This document shows positions 1 to 8,802 of a stretch of DNA of 64,000 bases, in pieces. The DNA is taken from the NCBI RefSeq assembly GCF_900105495.1, contig NZ_FNTF01000002.1, positions 1,959,501-2,023,500 of the forward strand, read 5' to 3'. Positions within the stretch are counted from its first letter, which is position 1. Each line of letters starts with the position of its first letter. This DNA is from Pseudomonas frederiksbergensis (GTDB lineage: Bacteria; Pseudomonadota; Gammaproteobacteria; Pseudomonadales; Pseudomonadaceae). Both the position numbers and the translations under genes were made by a program. Under the pieces are notes generated by a model. It saw only the letters and a list, made by a program, of their open reading frames with translations. It ran no database searches and was not told the origin of the DNA.

Positions 1-54
1 GGCAAACCCTGCGAACAGCAGGACGCAGCCTAGTATTAAGCTTGTTTTTTTCAT
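1..54 (-). CDS. Osmoprotectant ABC transporter substrate-binding protein, N-terminal fragment
   Basis: Only the first 18 codons lie in the window; the gene continues beyond base 1. The visible peptide begins MKKTSLILGC and continues as a hydrophobic stretch ending LLFAGFA, which is a typical export signal. It starts 20 bases after the stop of the upstream permease gene and has the same orientation, so it is probably its binding protein (OpuCC/OsmF type). The family is inferred mainly from the neighbour, because the mature domain is not visible. Confidence 0.6.
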   Translation of the reverse strand, partial: MKKTSLILGCVLLFAGFA

Positions 55-74
55 GTGGATTCCTTTGCCGAGGC

Positions 75-791
75 TTAAGACGGGCGCAAGCCGCGTTCGA
101 GCCAGAGGCGGCTGGCGAGTGTCACCAGGCCGTCGAGCAGCAAGGCCAGCAGGGCGGTGCAGGCCGCGCCGAGCAGCAGTTGCGGCTGATTATTCAGGGC
201 GATGCCAGGGAAAATCAGGCTGCCCAGACTGTTGGCGCCAATCAGGAACGCCAGCGGTGCGGTACCGACGTTGATCGCCAGCGCCACACGCACGCCACCG
301 ATGATGATCGGCACGGCGTTCGGCAGTTCGACCCGCCATAGCACCTGAGTCGGTGTCATGCCGATACCGACGGCTGCTTCCTTGAGCGAACCCTGAACGT
401 TTTTCAAGCCTTCATAGGTGTTGCGCACAATCGGCAACAGCGAGGCGAGGAACAGGGCGAAAATCGCAGGGCCGCTGCCGATGCCGAGAATGCCCAGGGC
501 GATGGCCAGTACGGCGAGAGGCGGCACGGTGTTGCCGATGTTGAAGATCTGCATGAAGCGTTCAGCGCGGCCCACCATGGTCGGGCGGCTGAGGAAGATG
601 CCAGCGGGTATGCCCACAACAAGGGCGGCCAGCATGGACGCGAGGACGAGAATCAAATGGGCTTGCAGGTAAAACAACAAATCGTCGCGGTACTGTTCGA
701 TCGTGTTGATGCCAATCCAGTGGACCAGCAGGGCCAGGAGGGCGACGACAACCGCACCTCCTATCAGCCCCTTGCCATAGCGAATAGCCAC
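75..791 (-). CDS. Osmoprotectant (glycine betaine/choline type) ABC transporter permease
   Basis: This 238-residue inner-membrane permease is of the OpuCB/YehY type and forms the channel of an ABC importer for compatible solutes. It has about six hydrophobic segments and the family-typical central stretch with NTVPPLAVLA, followed by the EAA-like loop (KEAAVGIGMTPTQVLWRVELP) that contacts the ATPase. The frame stays open upstream to about 998. The GTG at 791 is preferred because AGGAG lies 8 bases before it and the upstream translation (RLKKRSPP and earlier) does not look like the family. No ATPase gene lies upstream, so it must be beyond the window edge. A binding-protein gene follows directly. 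Confidence 0.82.
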   Translation of the reverse strand: MAIRYGKGLIGGAVVVALLALLVHWIGINTIEQYRDDLLFYLQAHLILVLASMLAALVVGIPAGIFLSRPTMVGRAERFMQIFNIGNTVPPLAVLAIALGILGIGSGPAIFALFLASLLPIVRNTYEGLKNVQGSLKEAAVGIGMTPTQVLWRVELPNAVPIIIGGVRVALAINVGTAPLAFLIGANSLGSLIFPGIALNNQPQLLLGAACTALLALLLDGLVTLASRLWLERGLRPS

Positions 792-1154
792 AGGCGGACT
801 CCTTTTTTTCAGTCGGCGGACGCAGTCCCGTGTGGCAATGCCATTCCTGGCTGCCGGGAAAACAACGTTCGCGAGAAGCAGCTCTTCATGCTGATAAAAC
901 CGCATGAGATCGAGCCATAAGCGCAGCCTCGTCAGGCCAACTTGCTGATTTTTCAGCCCCTGGTACGAGTGCCGTAACAGGGGAGTGGACGTCTGCACCT
1001 TTTAAAAGGTTCCATATTTAGCAGCAATTAGCCACCCATGATCTCCCTTCCGGCCCATCGCTCGCCATTGGCGACAGGGCGAACGGTGGTCCGTAGAGGT
1101 CGGTTTGCGCTATACTCGCCGCCCTTTTTTGAATCACCTGCCAGGCGATTTCCC
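792..1154. other. Intergenic region between divergent permease and prfC
   Basis: This is a 363-base gap without a convincing gene. It must hold the promoters of both divergent neighbours. On the plus strand TATACT at 1111-1116 is a good -10 candidate for prfC, about 40 bases before its start. No clear -35 hexamer was found at the right distance. Confidence 0.5.
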
Positions 1155-2738
<1,584 letters not shown>

Positions 2739-2756
2739 GCGCTGATGGTGATATCC

Positions 2757-2786
2757 AAAACCCCGTTGCGAAAGCTGCGGGGTTTT
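2757..2786 (+). terminator. Rho-independent terminator of prfC
   Basis: AAAACCCCG (2757-2765) pairs with CGGGGTTTT (2778-2786) around a 12-base loop and is followed by a T run. It lies 19 bases after the prfC stop codon. Confidence 0.85.
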
Positions 2787-2962
2787 TTATTGCCCCGATT
2801 TCGAGCTCGAACCCCAGATTAATCTGGCACTGATGACGGATGTTGGCTGGGCGTGAAACTCCTTGCGGTGCGTAAACATCACTCAGCGAAGAGATGTCAC
2901 CCGAAACTCACGGAGGGCCCGTTTTTATCTCTGGTCCGGCCCGAGACGACGCACGTGGGATG

Positions 2963-3100
2963 TTTCTGTAAGCGTTTTCGCTGAGGTTTGTAGCTTGGGT
3001 CTGCTTTTCAGTTATCAAGGTTTTGACCAGAGACAAGGGCATCCTTGACGTCTAGCGTTCGAGAGACATTCGCAAGTAGCGAATATCCACGAACAGGAGC
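2963..3100 (+). promoter_or_regulatory. Leader/promoter region of the island operon, copy 1
   Basis: This 138-base stretch ends at the ribosome-binding AGGAG of the first island gene. It is recognisably repeated at 6908-7045 with the same overall length. Shared blocks include TTTCTGTA at the 5' end, GTAGCTT, TGACGTCTA, and CCACGA-CAGGAGC at the 3' end. Because it precedes a first gene in both copies, it is best read as promoter plus untranslated leader. I could not place convincing -35/-10 boxes. Confidence 0.6.
3068..3084. promoter_or_regulatory. Inverted repeat upstream of island operon, possible operator
   Basis: ATTCGC-N5-GCGAAT is a perfect 6-bp inverted repeat 26 bases before the start codon of the first island gene. 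It could be an operator or a leader hairpin. The matching position in leader copy 2 (about 7012-7030) does not keep the symmetry. Confidence 0.35.
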
Positions 3101-3109
3101 GCTGGACAA

Positions 3110-4495
3110 ATGGATGTGATGAAAAGCGGTACAGGTGCACTGGTAACCCGGAGACCTCAGGAGCCCATTCCGGTTATCGAGCGCTACTACGATCTGATCG
3201 TCGCCAGTGCTCCCGGCTTCGAAGTCAGCAGCAGCGACGATGCTTTCGAACCCTCAATGAGGTTGCCTGAGCTGGATCCTCGTATGCAGGCCTTCCTGTC
3301 GGTCGCTACAGCGCAGTTTTTTGAAATGGGCCGCTACCGGGATGTGCCGTTGCGTCTGCTCGACCTGAGGCAGAACGCAAATACTCAAACAACAAAGACC
3401 TTTGCCTCGACACTAATCGTTGCACGTGCCATCCGGCATATTCAGGAAACCGGTGAAAGCATCCTGTTGTTTTCGCCATCCTCCGGTAACAAGGCGATTG
3501 CACTGCGTGATGCAGTTCTGCGTGCATTGAAGACCAAGTTGGCACATCCCGAGCAATTGCGGATTGTCACGCTGACGCCTGCCCAGACGACCGGGAAATT
3601 GCGTAGAACCGAACTTTATGACGACCCTCGGTTGCGTGCACTCAACCCTGTATTTGTGCTTGATACCGAGTCGCCGGAAGCGGTGAAGGTTGTCGGACAG
3701 CAATTCAAGGCTCTTTTCAATCGCCGTCCATTAGGTGATTCGAAGTTGTGGCATTTCCTGCGGCTTGAGAATTACCGGTTTTCTGACCAGGTCCGGGCGT
3801 TTTTTGACTGTGAATATGGCGACGCCTGGGACACCGATCGCAGGACCGTACATGTGCATGCGGTCTCTAGCGCATACGGTCTTTTGGGATATTGCTCAGG
3901 TGTGGAGGTATTGAAACGTCAAAGGACCCCAATTTCCATGCCTTCGTTTTTACTGGTTCAACATCTAGCTACCAGCGATATGGTGCTGCACTTACTTGAC
4001 GGAAACTTCGAGGGTGCTTCTGCACCCAGCTATACCCAAGCTCCAAACGGGTTGTGGGTGCAGACAGTGTCTGCGCATTTTCCTGCTGCGACCTGGAGTC
4101 CCGATGAGGTTCTAGAGCCCACTTTTTATACTCACTTGCCGCCTACTGCAGAAGAAATGACTGGGCACGTCAGGGCCAATGGCGGCTCAGGAATAATCGT
4201 TTCGCTTTATGAGTGCATGCAGCGTTACAGCGAATGCGTTCAGTTGCTCGCCGATACGCCAGTCAGTTTGCCAGCCGATCCACGGGACCTGAAAGAGTGG
4301 TCATTGGTTATGACGATGACAGGTTGCATGAATGCGATTGATCGACAGTTACTAGAGGGTATGGACGGTTGCACCATTCATGCTTCGGGCTCCTACTGTC
4401 GGGAGGACTACGAAGCGATTCCAGCCGAGGGATTGTCATTCATCAGCAGCGCTGAAGAGATGATGGAGATCCTCAGCAGGTGCTCTAAGTCATGA
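3110..4495 (+). CDS. Putative PLP-dependent enzyme (fold type II-like), unknown substrate
   Basis: This 461-residue soluble protein has no signal peptide. It carries what look like the landmarks of fold-type-II PLP enzymes (threonine synthase/cysteine synthase type). A lysine sits in TQTTKTFAS (K96) where the Schiff-base lysine would be, and a PSSGNKA motif (124-127 SSGN) follows about 30 residues later. Glycine-rich turns follow in SSAYGLLGYCSG (about 253-264) and GGSGIIVSLYE. The assignment is motif reading, not a database match. The start has AGGAG at 3095-3099. Its stop overlaps the next start (ATGA), so the two genes are translationally coupled. GC content and codon use look lower than in the flanking core genes, suggesting acquisition. 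The substrate is unknown; an amino-acid-derived metabolite is my inference. Confidence 0.5.
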   Translation: MDVMKSGTGALVTRRPQEPIPVIERYYDLIVASAPGFEVSSSDDAFEPSMRLPELDPRMQAFLSVATAQFFEMGRYRDVPLRLLDLRQNANTQTTKTFASTLIVARAIRHIQETGESILLFSPSSGNKAIALRDAVLRALKTKLAHPEQLRIVTLTPAQTTGKLRRTELYDDPRLRALNPVFVLDTESPEAVKVVGQQFKALFNRRPLGDSKLWHFLRLENYRFSDQVRAFFDCEYGDAWDTDRRTVHVHAVSSAYGLLGYCSGVEVLKRQRTPISMPSFLLVQHLATSDMVLHLLDGNFEGASAPSYTQAPNGLWVQTVSAHFPAATWSPDEVLEPTFYTHLPPTAEEMTGHVRANGGSGIIVSLYECMQRYSECVQLLADTPVSLPADPRDLKEWSLVMTMTGCMNAIDRQLLEGMDGCTIHASGSYCREDYEAIPAEGLSFISSAEEMMEILSRCSKS

Positions 4496-5544
4496 GTGCG
4501 AGACCTTCCATGCCTGGCGAAGCGCTCTGCCACTTCCGTGTTTACAGGGGACATTCCAGAGCTGGAAGACCTGCAAGTCTTGTTTATGTCGGAGTAGCAG
4601 AAGGGCTGCTCTACATCGCTCCTTTCGTGGATCAATGTTTTTTCGAGTCTTCCTCTGTAGAGCGGGAAGGGACTCTGGAGTGGAATCAACTTGAGATATT
4701 CATAAAGAGGAACCGAACCACTATGTGCGTGTTGATGGCTCCCGAAGAGGTTGTTCATCTATGCCAGCAGCAGGGCGATATTGTGGGCGTAAGCCGGATT
4801 CACCAGAAAGTCGACGTTTCTGCTGGTTGGGAGCATGTTCTGAGTCAGATCTCCCATCGAGAAAGCAAACGTCGTATTCAGGCTGTCAGGCAAGGGTTTG
4901 ATTTCGACGTATCGCTTGAAGATGAAGATTTTTTCGCCTTCTACCGCTCCATGCATATCCCGACAATGAGTGCTCGCTACGGTTCATTTGCTCGGAGTGT
5001 GCCGGAGGATGCGGCTTATCTGGATTTGTTCAAACGAGGAGTATTGTTTCGGGTTCATTTGAATGATGATTGGGTAGCGGGCAGTGTTTCCCAGATTGAT
5101 AAATCGGTGCGTACCTTGAATGCACGGTTGATCGGGGTAAAGGGTGGTGCCGCGGTTTGCCGGGAAAATGGGGCGCAGAACTTTGTTTATCACGCGATTC
5201 TGGAATGGGCATCCAATCAACCCTTCATTGATTCTGTCGACTTTCAGGGCTGTGAGCCATTTTTGAGTAAGGGAACATTCCAGTACAAAAAACGCTTTGG
5301 GGCTCAGGCCTTTGTTCCGGATAACGCGTTTGGCCAATGGCTGATATTGATTCGAACGCCAACGCTTTGTGCTTCAACCCGACAATTCCTGATCAACAAC
5401 CCCCTGATTGGTCTGGATGCTGAGGGTCGGCTCCAAGCGCAGTATTTTTACGATGCAAATCATAAGATTCGCTCGGACATTTCTTTCGTTTCAAAAGGCA
5501 TTCACAGCCATGTGAGTCTTAATCTGGACCAATGGCATGATTAG
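4492..5544 (+). CDS. FemAB/GNAT-like acyltransferase
   Basis: This 350-residue cytoplasmic protein resembles the FemAB/Acetyltransf_6 branch of the GNAT fold. A middle helix region RESKRRIQAVRQ is followed by FFAFYRSMH. The C-terminal DFQGCEPFLSKGTFQYKKRFGA is the pattern seen in FemAB-like proteins (xGxxPFxxxGxxxYKxxxGA). Family members transfer an amino acid from aminoacyl-tRNA or an acyl group to an amine. It overlaps the upstream PLP-like gene by 4 bases and the downstream exporter by 8 bases, which implies one coupled operon. The role of joining an amino acid or acyl group to a product of the first enzyme is inference from context. Codon use is atypical, like its neighbours. Confidence 0.55.
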   Translation: MSARPSMPGEALCHFRVYRGHSRAGRPASLVYVGVAEGLLYIAPFVDQCFFESSSVEREGTLEWNQLEIFIKRNRTTMCVLMAPEEVVHLCQQQGDIVGVSRIHQKVDVSAGWEHVLSQISHRESKRRIQAVRQGFDFDVSLEDEDFFAFYRSMHIPTMSARYGSFARSVPEDAAYLDLFKRGVLFRVHLNDDWVAGSVSQIDKSVRTLNARLIGVKGGAAVCRENGAQNFVYHAILEWASNQPFIDSVDFQGCEPFLSKGTFQYKKRFGAQAFVPDNAFGQWLILIRTPTLCASTRQFLINNPLIGLDAEGRLQAQYFYDANHKIRSDISFVSKGIHSHVSLNLDQWHD

Positions 5545-6772
5545 TCGGTTCACCCACATGACTCGGCTGGTTGGATACTTCTGTTCAATGGCCTGGGTCC
5601 TTGCCACGTTGATCTTTATCAATCGCTTGAGTGCCATGGTCAAACTGTTCATGGCGCTGTACCTGCGTCAGGAACTGGGGTTTTCGATTGAGACGGTTGG
5701 CTGGTTGTTATCCGGTTACGGGGCCGGCTTGCTGATAGGGTCAATGGTCGGCGGACTGCTCAGTGATCATTTCTCCACGACGCGGCTCACGGCCGCGTTG
5801 TTTTTTGTTTCTGCATGGATACTGGTCTTGTTGGGGCTGGTGACTGATGTGACTTTGCTTGGCGGATTGTTGCTACTCAGTGGTGCTCTCGACGGGGCGA
5901 TTCGTACGCTTCATCAACGTTTGCTTATGGAGCATTGCGAAGTTAAGCAACGCGCTCGCGCGCAGTCGTTGAGCCGCGTCGCGAGCAACCTGGGGATGGC
6001 GGTAGCCGGGGTGGCGGGTGGTGTCCTGGCGCAGACTGATTTTCGCTGGGTGTTTTTTGTCAGTGCGGCGATGACGGTGCTGGCCTTGGTCTGGTTTGTA
6101 CGGTCGACATTTCATCGCGAAGCTTTTTTGATGGAGGAGGGCACGGATACAGTTTCGGGATTATGCACACCGTATCGGGACAAGCCTTTCCTTTGGTTGT
6201 TGGCGGCTTCTGTGCTGCTGGGCCTGGCCTTTGAACCGGTCTACAGCATGTTGGGTAACTATCTACTTGATTACTATCGGTTGGGTACTGAGTTCATCGG
6301 GTGGCAATTCGCACTCAATGCGATGCTCGTTGTGACGCTGCAAATTCCGTTTTCTCACTGGGGGGAGCGATGGGGGGCTCGACGGCAACTGCTGGCTGGC
6401 AGTCTTTTGTTGGCTTGCGGACTTGGAATGCTGCCTCTGGGGACCGGAGTGTTGTTTGTCTGCCTGTCGACGGTGATTTGGACGCTTGGTGAAATTCTTT
6501 TCATGCCGACCCTCAATGTCCTGGTCATGCAGCGTGCACAGGCGGGAAAGAGCGGGCAGTACTTTGGGCTTTTTGCCATGTGCTGGAGCACGAGCGTGCT
6601 GCTTTCGCCGACGCTTGGAGGCCAGCTCTATGGTTATTTTGGCGGGCATAGTGTCTGGATCGCTAGCGCGGCTCTGGCGTTGCTGGCCTTACCGCTGATT
6701 TATCAGGCGACTCGTTTTATCGGGGCCTCGAAGGGTTCTTCCCTCAGCGCGCGGCGAGCCTGCTTCAATTAG
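5537..6772 (+). CDS. MFS transporter, probable product exporter (copy 1)
   Basis: This 411-residue major facilitator protein has about 12 hydrophobic segments. The motif-A-like loop GSMVGGLLSDHFSTTRL lies between TM2 and TM3, and a second half begins after the loop near residue 205 (TPYRDKPFLWLL). It is translationally coupled to the acyltransferase gene through an 8-base overlap, so it is probably the exporter or resistance protein for whatever the two enzymes make. A close paralogue, similar along its whole length, follows at 7062. The substrate cannot be read from sequence. Confidence 0.85.
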   Translation: MISRFTHMTRLVGYFCSMAWVLATLIFINRLSAMVKLFMALYLRQELGFSIETVGWLLSGYGAGLLIGSMVGGLLSDHFSTTRLTAALFFVSAWILVLLGLVTDVTLLGGLLLLSGALDGAIRTLHQRLLMEHCEVKQRARAQSLSRVASNLGMAVAGVAGGVLAQTDFRWVFFVSAAMTVLALVWFVRSTFHREAFLMEEGTDTVSGLCTPYRDKPFLWLLAASVLLGLAFEPVYSMLGNYLLDYYRLGTEFIGWQFALNAMLVVTLQIPFSHWGERWGARRQLLAGSLLLACGLGMLPLGTGVLFVCLSTVIWTLGEILFMPTLNVLVMQRAQAGKSGQYFGLFAMCWSTSVLLSPTLGGQLYGYFGGHSVWIASAALALLALPLIYQATRFIGASKGSSLSARRACFN

Positions 6773-6892
6773 CTGATCTGGTTATAGGCATTGTTCACAA
6801 CCCATCTCCCCACCAAGGAGCATTCCGTCCCTTCGTTAGCGTCCTATCTGGAGAACCGAATCAATCGGAACTGGATTTTATTCAGCGCCAGA
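6768..6892 (+). repeat. Post-exporter repeat, copy 1 (other copy 8296-8406)
   Basis: Sequence after the first MFS gene is repeated after the second. Shared blocks are TTAGCTGATCTGGTTATAGG, ATTCCGTCC, GAATCAATCGGAACT and TCAGCGCCAGA. Similarity stops just after TCAGCGCCAGA in both copies (6892 and 8406). This marks the 3' border of a tandemly duplicated unit. Confidence 0.75.
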
Positions 6893-6907
6893 TTGTCGAG
6901 TAAGGTT

Positions 6908-7045
6908 TTTCTGTAGGTCTTTTTTCCTGATTTCGTAGCTTGTCTCTGTTTTTCTGTTCTCGGTACTTTTACCCGCGACAACCAAATCGCTGACGTCTAA
7001 CGTACAGGGCACACTTCACAAGCAGCACTTTCCACGAGCAGGAGC
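6908..7045 (+). promoter_or_regulatory. Leader/promoter region of the island, copy 2
   Basis: This is the divergent copy of 2963-3100. It begins TTTCTGTA, keeps GTAGCTT, TGACGTCTA and CCACGAGCAGGAGC, and has the same 138-base length. Here it leads straight into an MFS gene instead of the PLP-like gene, so the exporter has its own copy of the operon's control region. Confidence 0.6.
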
Positions 7046-7056
7046 ACAAGGGATCA

Positions 7057-7065
7057 ATGGAATGA
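7057..7065 (+). other. Two-codon mini-ORF overlapping the start of the second MFS gene
   Basis: ATG GAA TGA sits 12 bases after AGGAG (7040-7044). Its stop overlaps the start codon of the MFS gene at 7062. Its ATG corresponds to the start codon of the first island gene in copy 1, and its downstream side corresponds to the 3' end of the acyltransferase gene. It looks like the scar of a deletion. It may also couple translation to the MFS gene, although AAGGGA at 7048-7053 could serve the MFS start directly. Confidence 0.45.
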
Positions 7066-8300
7066 CCAGTCGGCTTACTCACCTGCTGCGGCTGGACGGC
7101 TATTTCTGCGTAATGGCCTGGGTGCTGGCGGCGCTGTTGTTCATCAATCGCTTGAGCACCATGGTCAAGCTGTTCATGGCGTTGTACCTGCGCCAGGAAC
7201 TGGGGCTCGCGATTGAAACCGTTGGCTGGTTGTTGTCCGGGTACGGTGCCGGTTTGCTGATTGGGTCAATGGTCGGCGGACTACTGAGTGATCATTTCTC
7301 CACGGCGCGCCTCACTGCGGCGCTGTTTTTTGTCTCGGCATGGGTGTTGGTCTTGCTGGGGCTGGTTACTGACGTGCCTTTGCTGGCTGGGTTGCTGCTG
7401 TTCAGCGGTGTACTCGATGGGGCGATTCGGACCCTTCATCAGCGGTTGATCATGGAGTATTGCCAGGTTGCGCAGCGTGTTCGTGCGCAGTCATTGAGTC
7501 GCGTTGCCAGAAACCTGGGGATGGCTGTCGCCGGAGTGGTGGGTGGGATCCTGGCGCAGACTGACTTTCGCTGGGTGTTTTTTGTCAGTGCGGCCCTGAC
7601 GCTGGTGGCGTTTTTGTGGTTTGTCCGGACGACGTTTCATCGACCGGTCTTGATACCGGATGAGGTGCCTGAAATTGCTTCAGGTTCATGCGTACCGTAT
7701 CGAAACAAACCGTTCCTGTGGTTGTTGGCGGCTGCTGTCGTGCTTGGCCTGGCCTTTGACCCGGTCTACAGCATGTTGGGCAATTATTTACTCGAGTATT
7801 ACCGGTTGAGCACCGAGGTCATTGGGTGGCAATTTGCACTCAATGCGATGTTGGTGGTGCTGCTACAAATACCGTTATCACATTGGAGTGAGCAATGGGG
7901 CGTACGTCGGCAACTGGTGGCGGGGAGCCTGTTATTGGCCTGCGGGCTCGGGATGTTGCCCTTGGGTTCCGGGGTGCTTTATGTCTGCCTGTCGACGGTG
8001 ATCTGGACGCTGGGCGAAGCTCTTTTCATGCCGCCCCTGAACGTGCTGGTCATGCAGCATGCGCAAGGAGGGAAAAGCGGGCATTACTTTGGTCTTTTCT
8101 TCATGTGCTGGAGTGCGAGTGCACTGCTTTCGCCTGCGCTTGGAGGGCAGCTCTATGGTCACTTCGGTGGGCATAGCGTCTGGCTGGCCAGTGCGGCTCT
8201 GGCGGTCCTGTCCATACCGCTGATTTATCAAGCGACCCGCTTGTCAGGGGCGCCAAAGGTTCGTCCAGCATTACGCGGCGAGCCTGCTGCACTTAGCTGA
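7062..8300 (+). CDS. MFS transporter (copy 2, paralogue of 5537-6772)
   Basis: This 412-residue, 12-TM major facilitator protein is closely similar over its full length to the MFS protein encoded just upstream. The same motif-A loop (GSMVGGLLSDHFSTARL) and the same FFVSAWVLVLLGLVTDV and ALNAMLVV segments are present. Differences are mostly conservative and include the linker near residue 200. It is preceded by its own copy of the operon leader but by no enzyme genes. It is intact and presumably functional. It may have a shifted substrate range or simply increase export capacity. Confidence 0.85.
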   Translation: MTSRLTHLLRLDGYFCVMAWVLAALLFINRLSTMVKLFMALYLRQELGLAIETVGWLLSGYGAGLLIGSMVGGLLSDHFSTARLTAALFFVSAWVLVLLGLVTDVPLLAGLLLFSGVLDGAIRTLHQRLIMEYCQVAQRVRAQSLSRVARNLGMAVAGVVGGILAQTDFRWVFFVSAALTLVAFLWFVRTTFHRPVLIPDEVPEIASGSCVPYRNKPFLWLLAAAVVLGLAFDPVYSMLGNYLLEYYRLSTEVIGWQFALNAMLVVLLQIPLSHWSEQWGVRRQLVAGSLLLACGLGMLPLGSGVLYVCLSTVIWTLGEALFMPPLNVLVMQHAQGGKSGHYFGLFFMCWSASALLSPALGGQLYGHFGGHSVWLASAALAVLSIPLIYQATRLSGAPKVRPALRGEPAALS

Positions 8301-8406
8301 TCTGGTTATAGGCGTTATTCACAACCAATCTCCCCGGCAACGGGTATTCCGTCCATTAGTTAGCGTCCACGGAATCAATCGGAACTAGATTTGACTCAGC
8401 GCCAGA
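8296..8406 (+). repeat. Post-exporter repeat, copy 2
   Basis: This is the counterpart of 6768-6892. It runs from AGCTGATCTGGTTATAGGC to TCAGCGCCAGA and ends at the same point as copy 1. Beyond it the sequence is unique and leads to the small secreted protein gene. Confidence 0.75.
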
Positions 8407-8446
8407 GAGGCACCGCGGTTTCACCTGTAAATGGATGGATTCGGCT

Positions 8447-8692
8447 ATGAACAGATTGCTACGCGTTGTATTGATGTTGAAAGTATTGGTAATGCTGGCC
8501 CTCGGCAGTTCGGCGGTCTGGGCCGAGTGCGAGAAACACGACGCCCAGGCTTCGAGTGGGCAGGTCGGGCAGGGTGAGTTGATGCTCGCCAAGTCCGAAT
8601 CCGAGCCGGGGGATCAGGGGCAGGGCGGCAGCGCGGACGATGACGATTCGACCACTGACGAGCCGGACAGCGATGAGGCTGAAGGGGCTTGA
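8447..8692 (+). CDS. Small acidic secreted protein, unknown function
   Basis: This 81-residue product begins MNRLLRVVLMLKVLVMLALG and has a probable signal-peptidase site after AVWA. The mature part is short, starts ECEKHD, and is dominated by S, G, D and E, with a run DDDD and a tail PDSDEAEGA. An ATG four codons upstream (8435) is also possible. The charge could suit metal binding or an unstructured periplasmic linker, but no family is recognised. It lies just beyond the duplicated island and is followed by a hairpin terminator shared with the convergent dpp operon. Confidence 0.55.
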   Translation: MNRLLRVVLMLKVLVMLALGSSAVWAECEKHDAQASSGQVGQGELMLAKSESEPGDQGQGGSADDDDSTTDEPDSDEAEGA

Positions 8693-8707
8693 GTGACAGA
8701 CAAAAGA

Positions 8708-8753
8708 AAACCCCTGCTACCCGACTGACGCGCAGCCGAGGAAGAAGGGGTTT
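8708..8753. terminator. Hairpin between convergent genes
   Basis: AAACCCC (8708-8714) pairs with GGGGTTT (8747-8753). Inner CTGC/GCAG pairing inside the loop is also possible. It lies between the plus-strand small protein and the end of the minus-strand dpp operon and could serve both. Confidence 0.55.
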
Positions 8754-8802
8754 GTGAACAGCTCACCTATCCCGGTGGGAGCCGGCTCGCTCGTACAGTT
8801 TT

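Noticed and set aside
792..998. N-terminal extension of the osmoprotectant permease
   Set aside because: The upstream in-frame sequence is unlike the family, and the GTG at 791 has a good AGGAG.
2863..3048. 61-codon frame in the region before the island operon
   Set aside because: It overlaps the duplicated leader, is not preserved in leader copy 2, and has no ribosome site.
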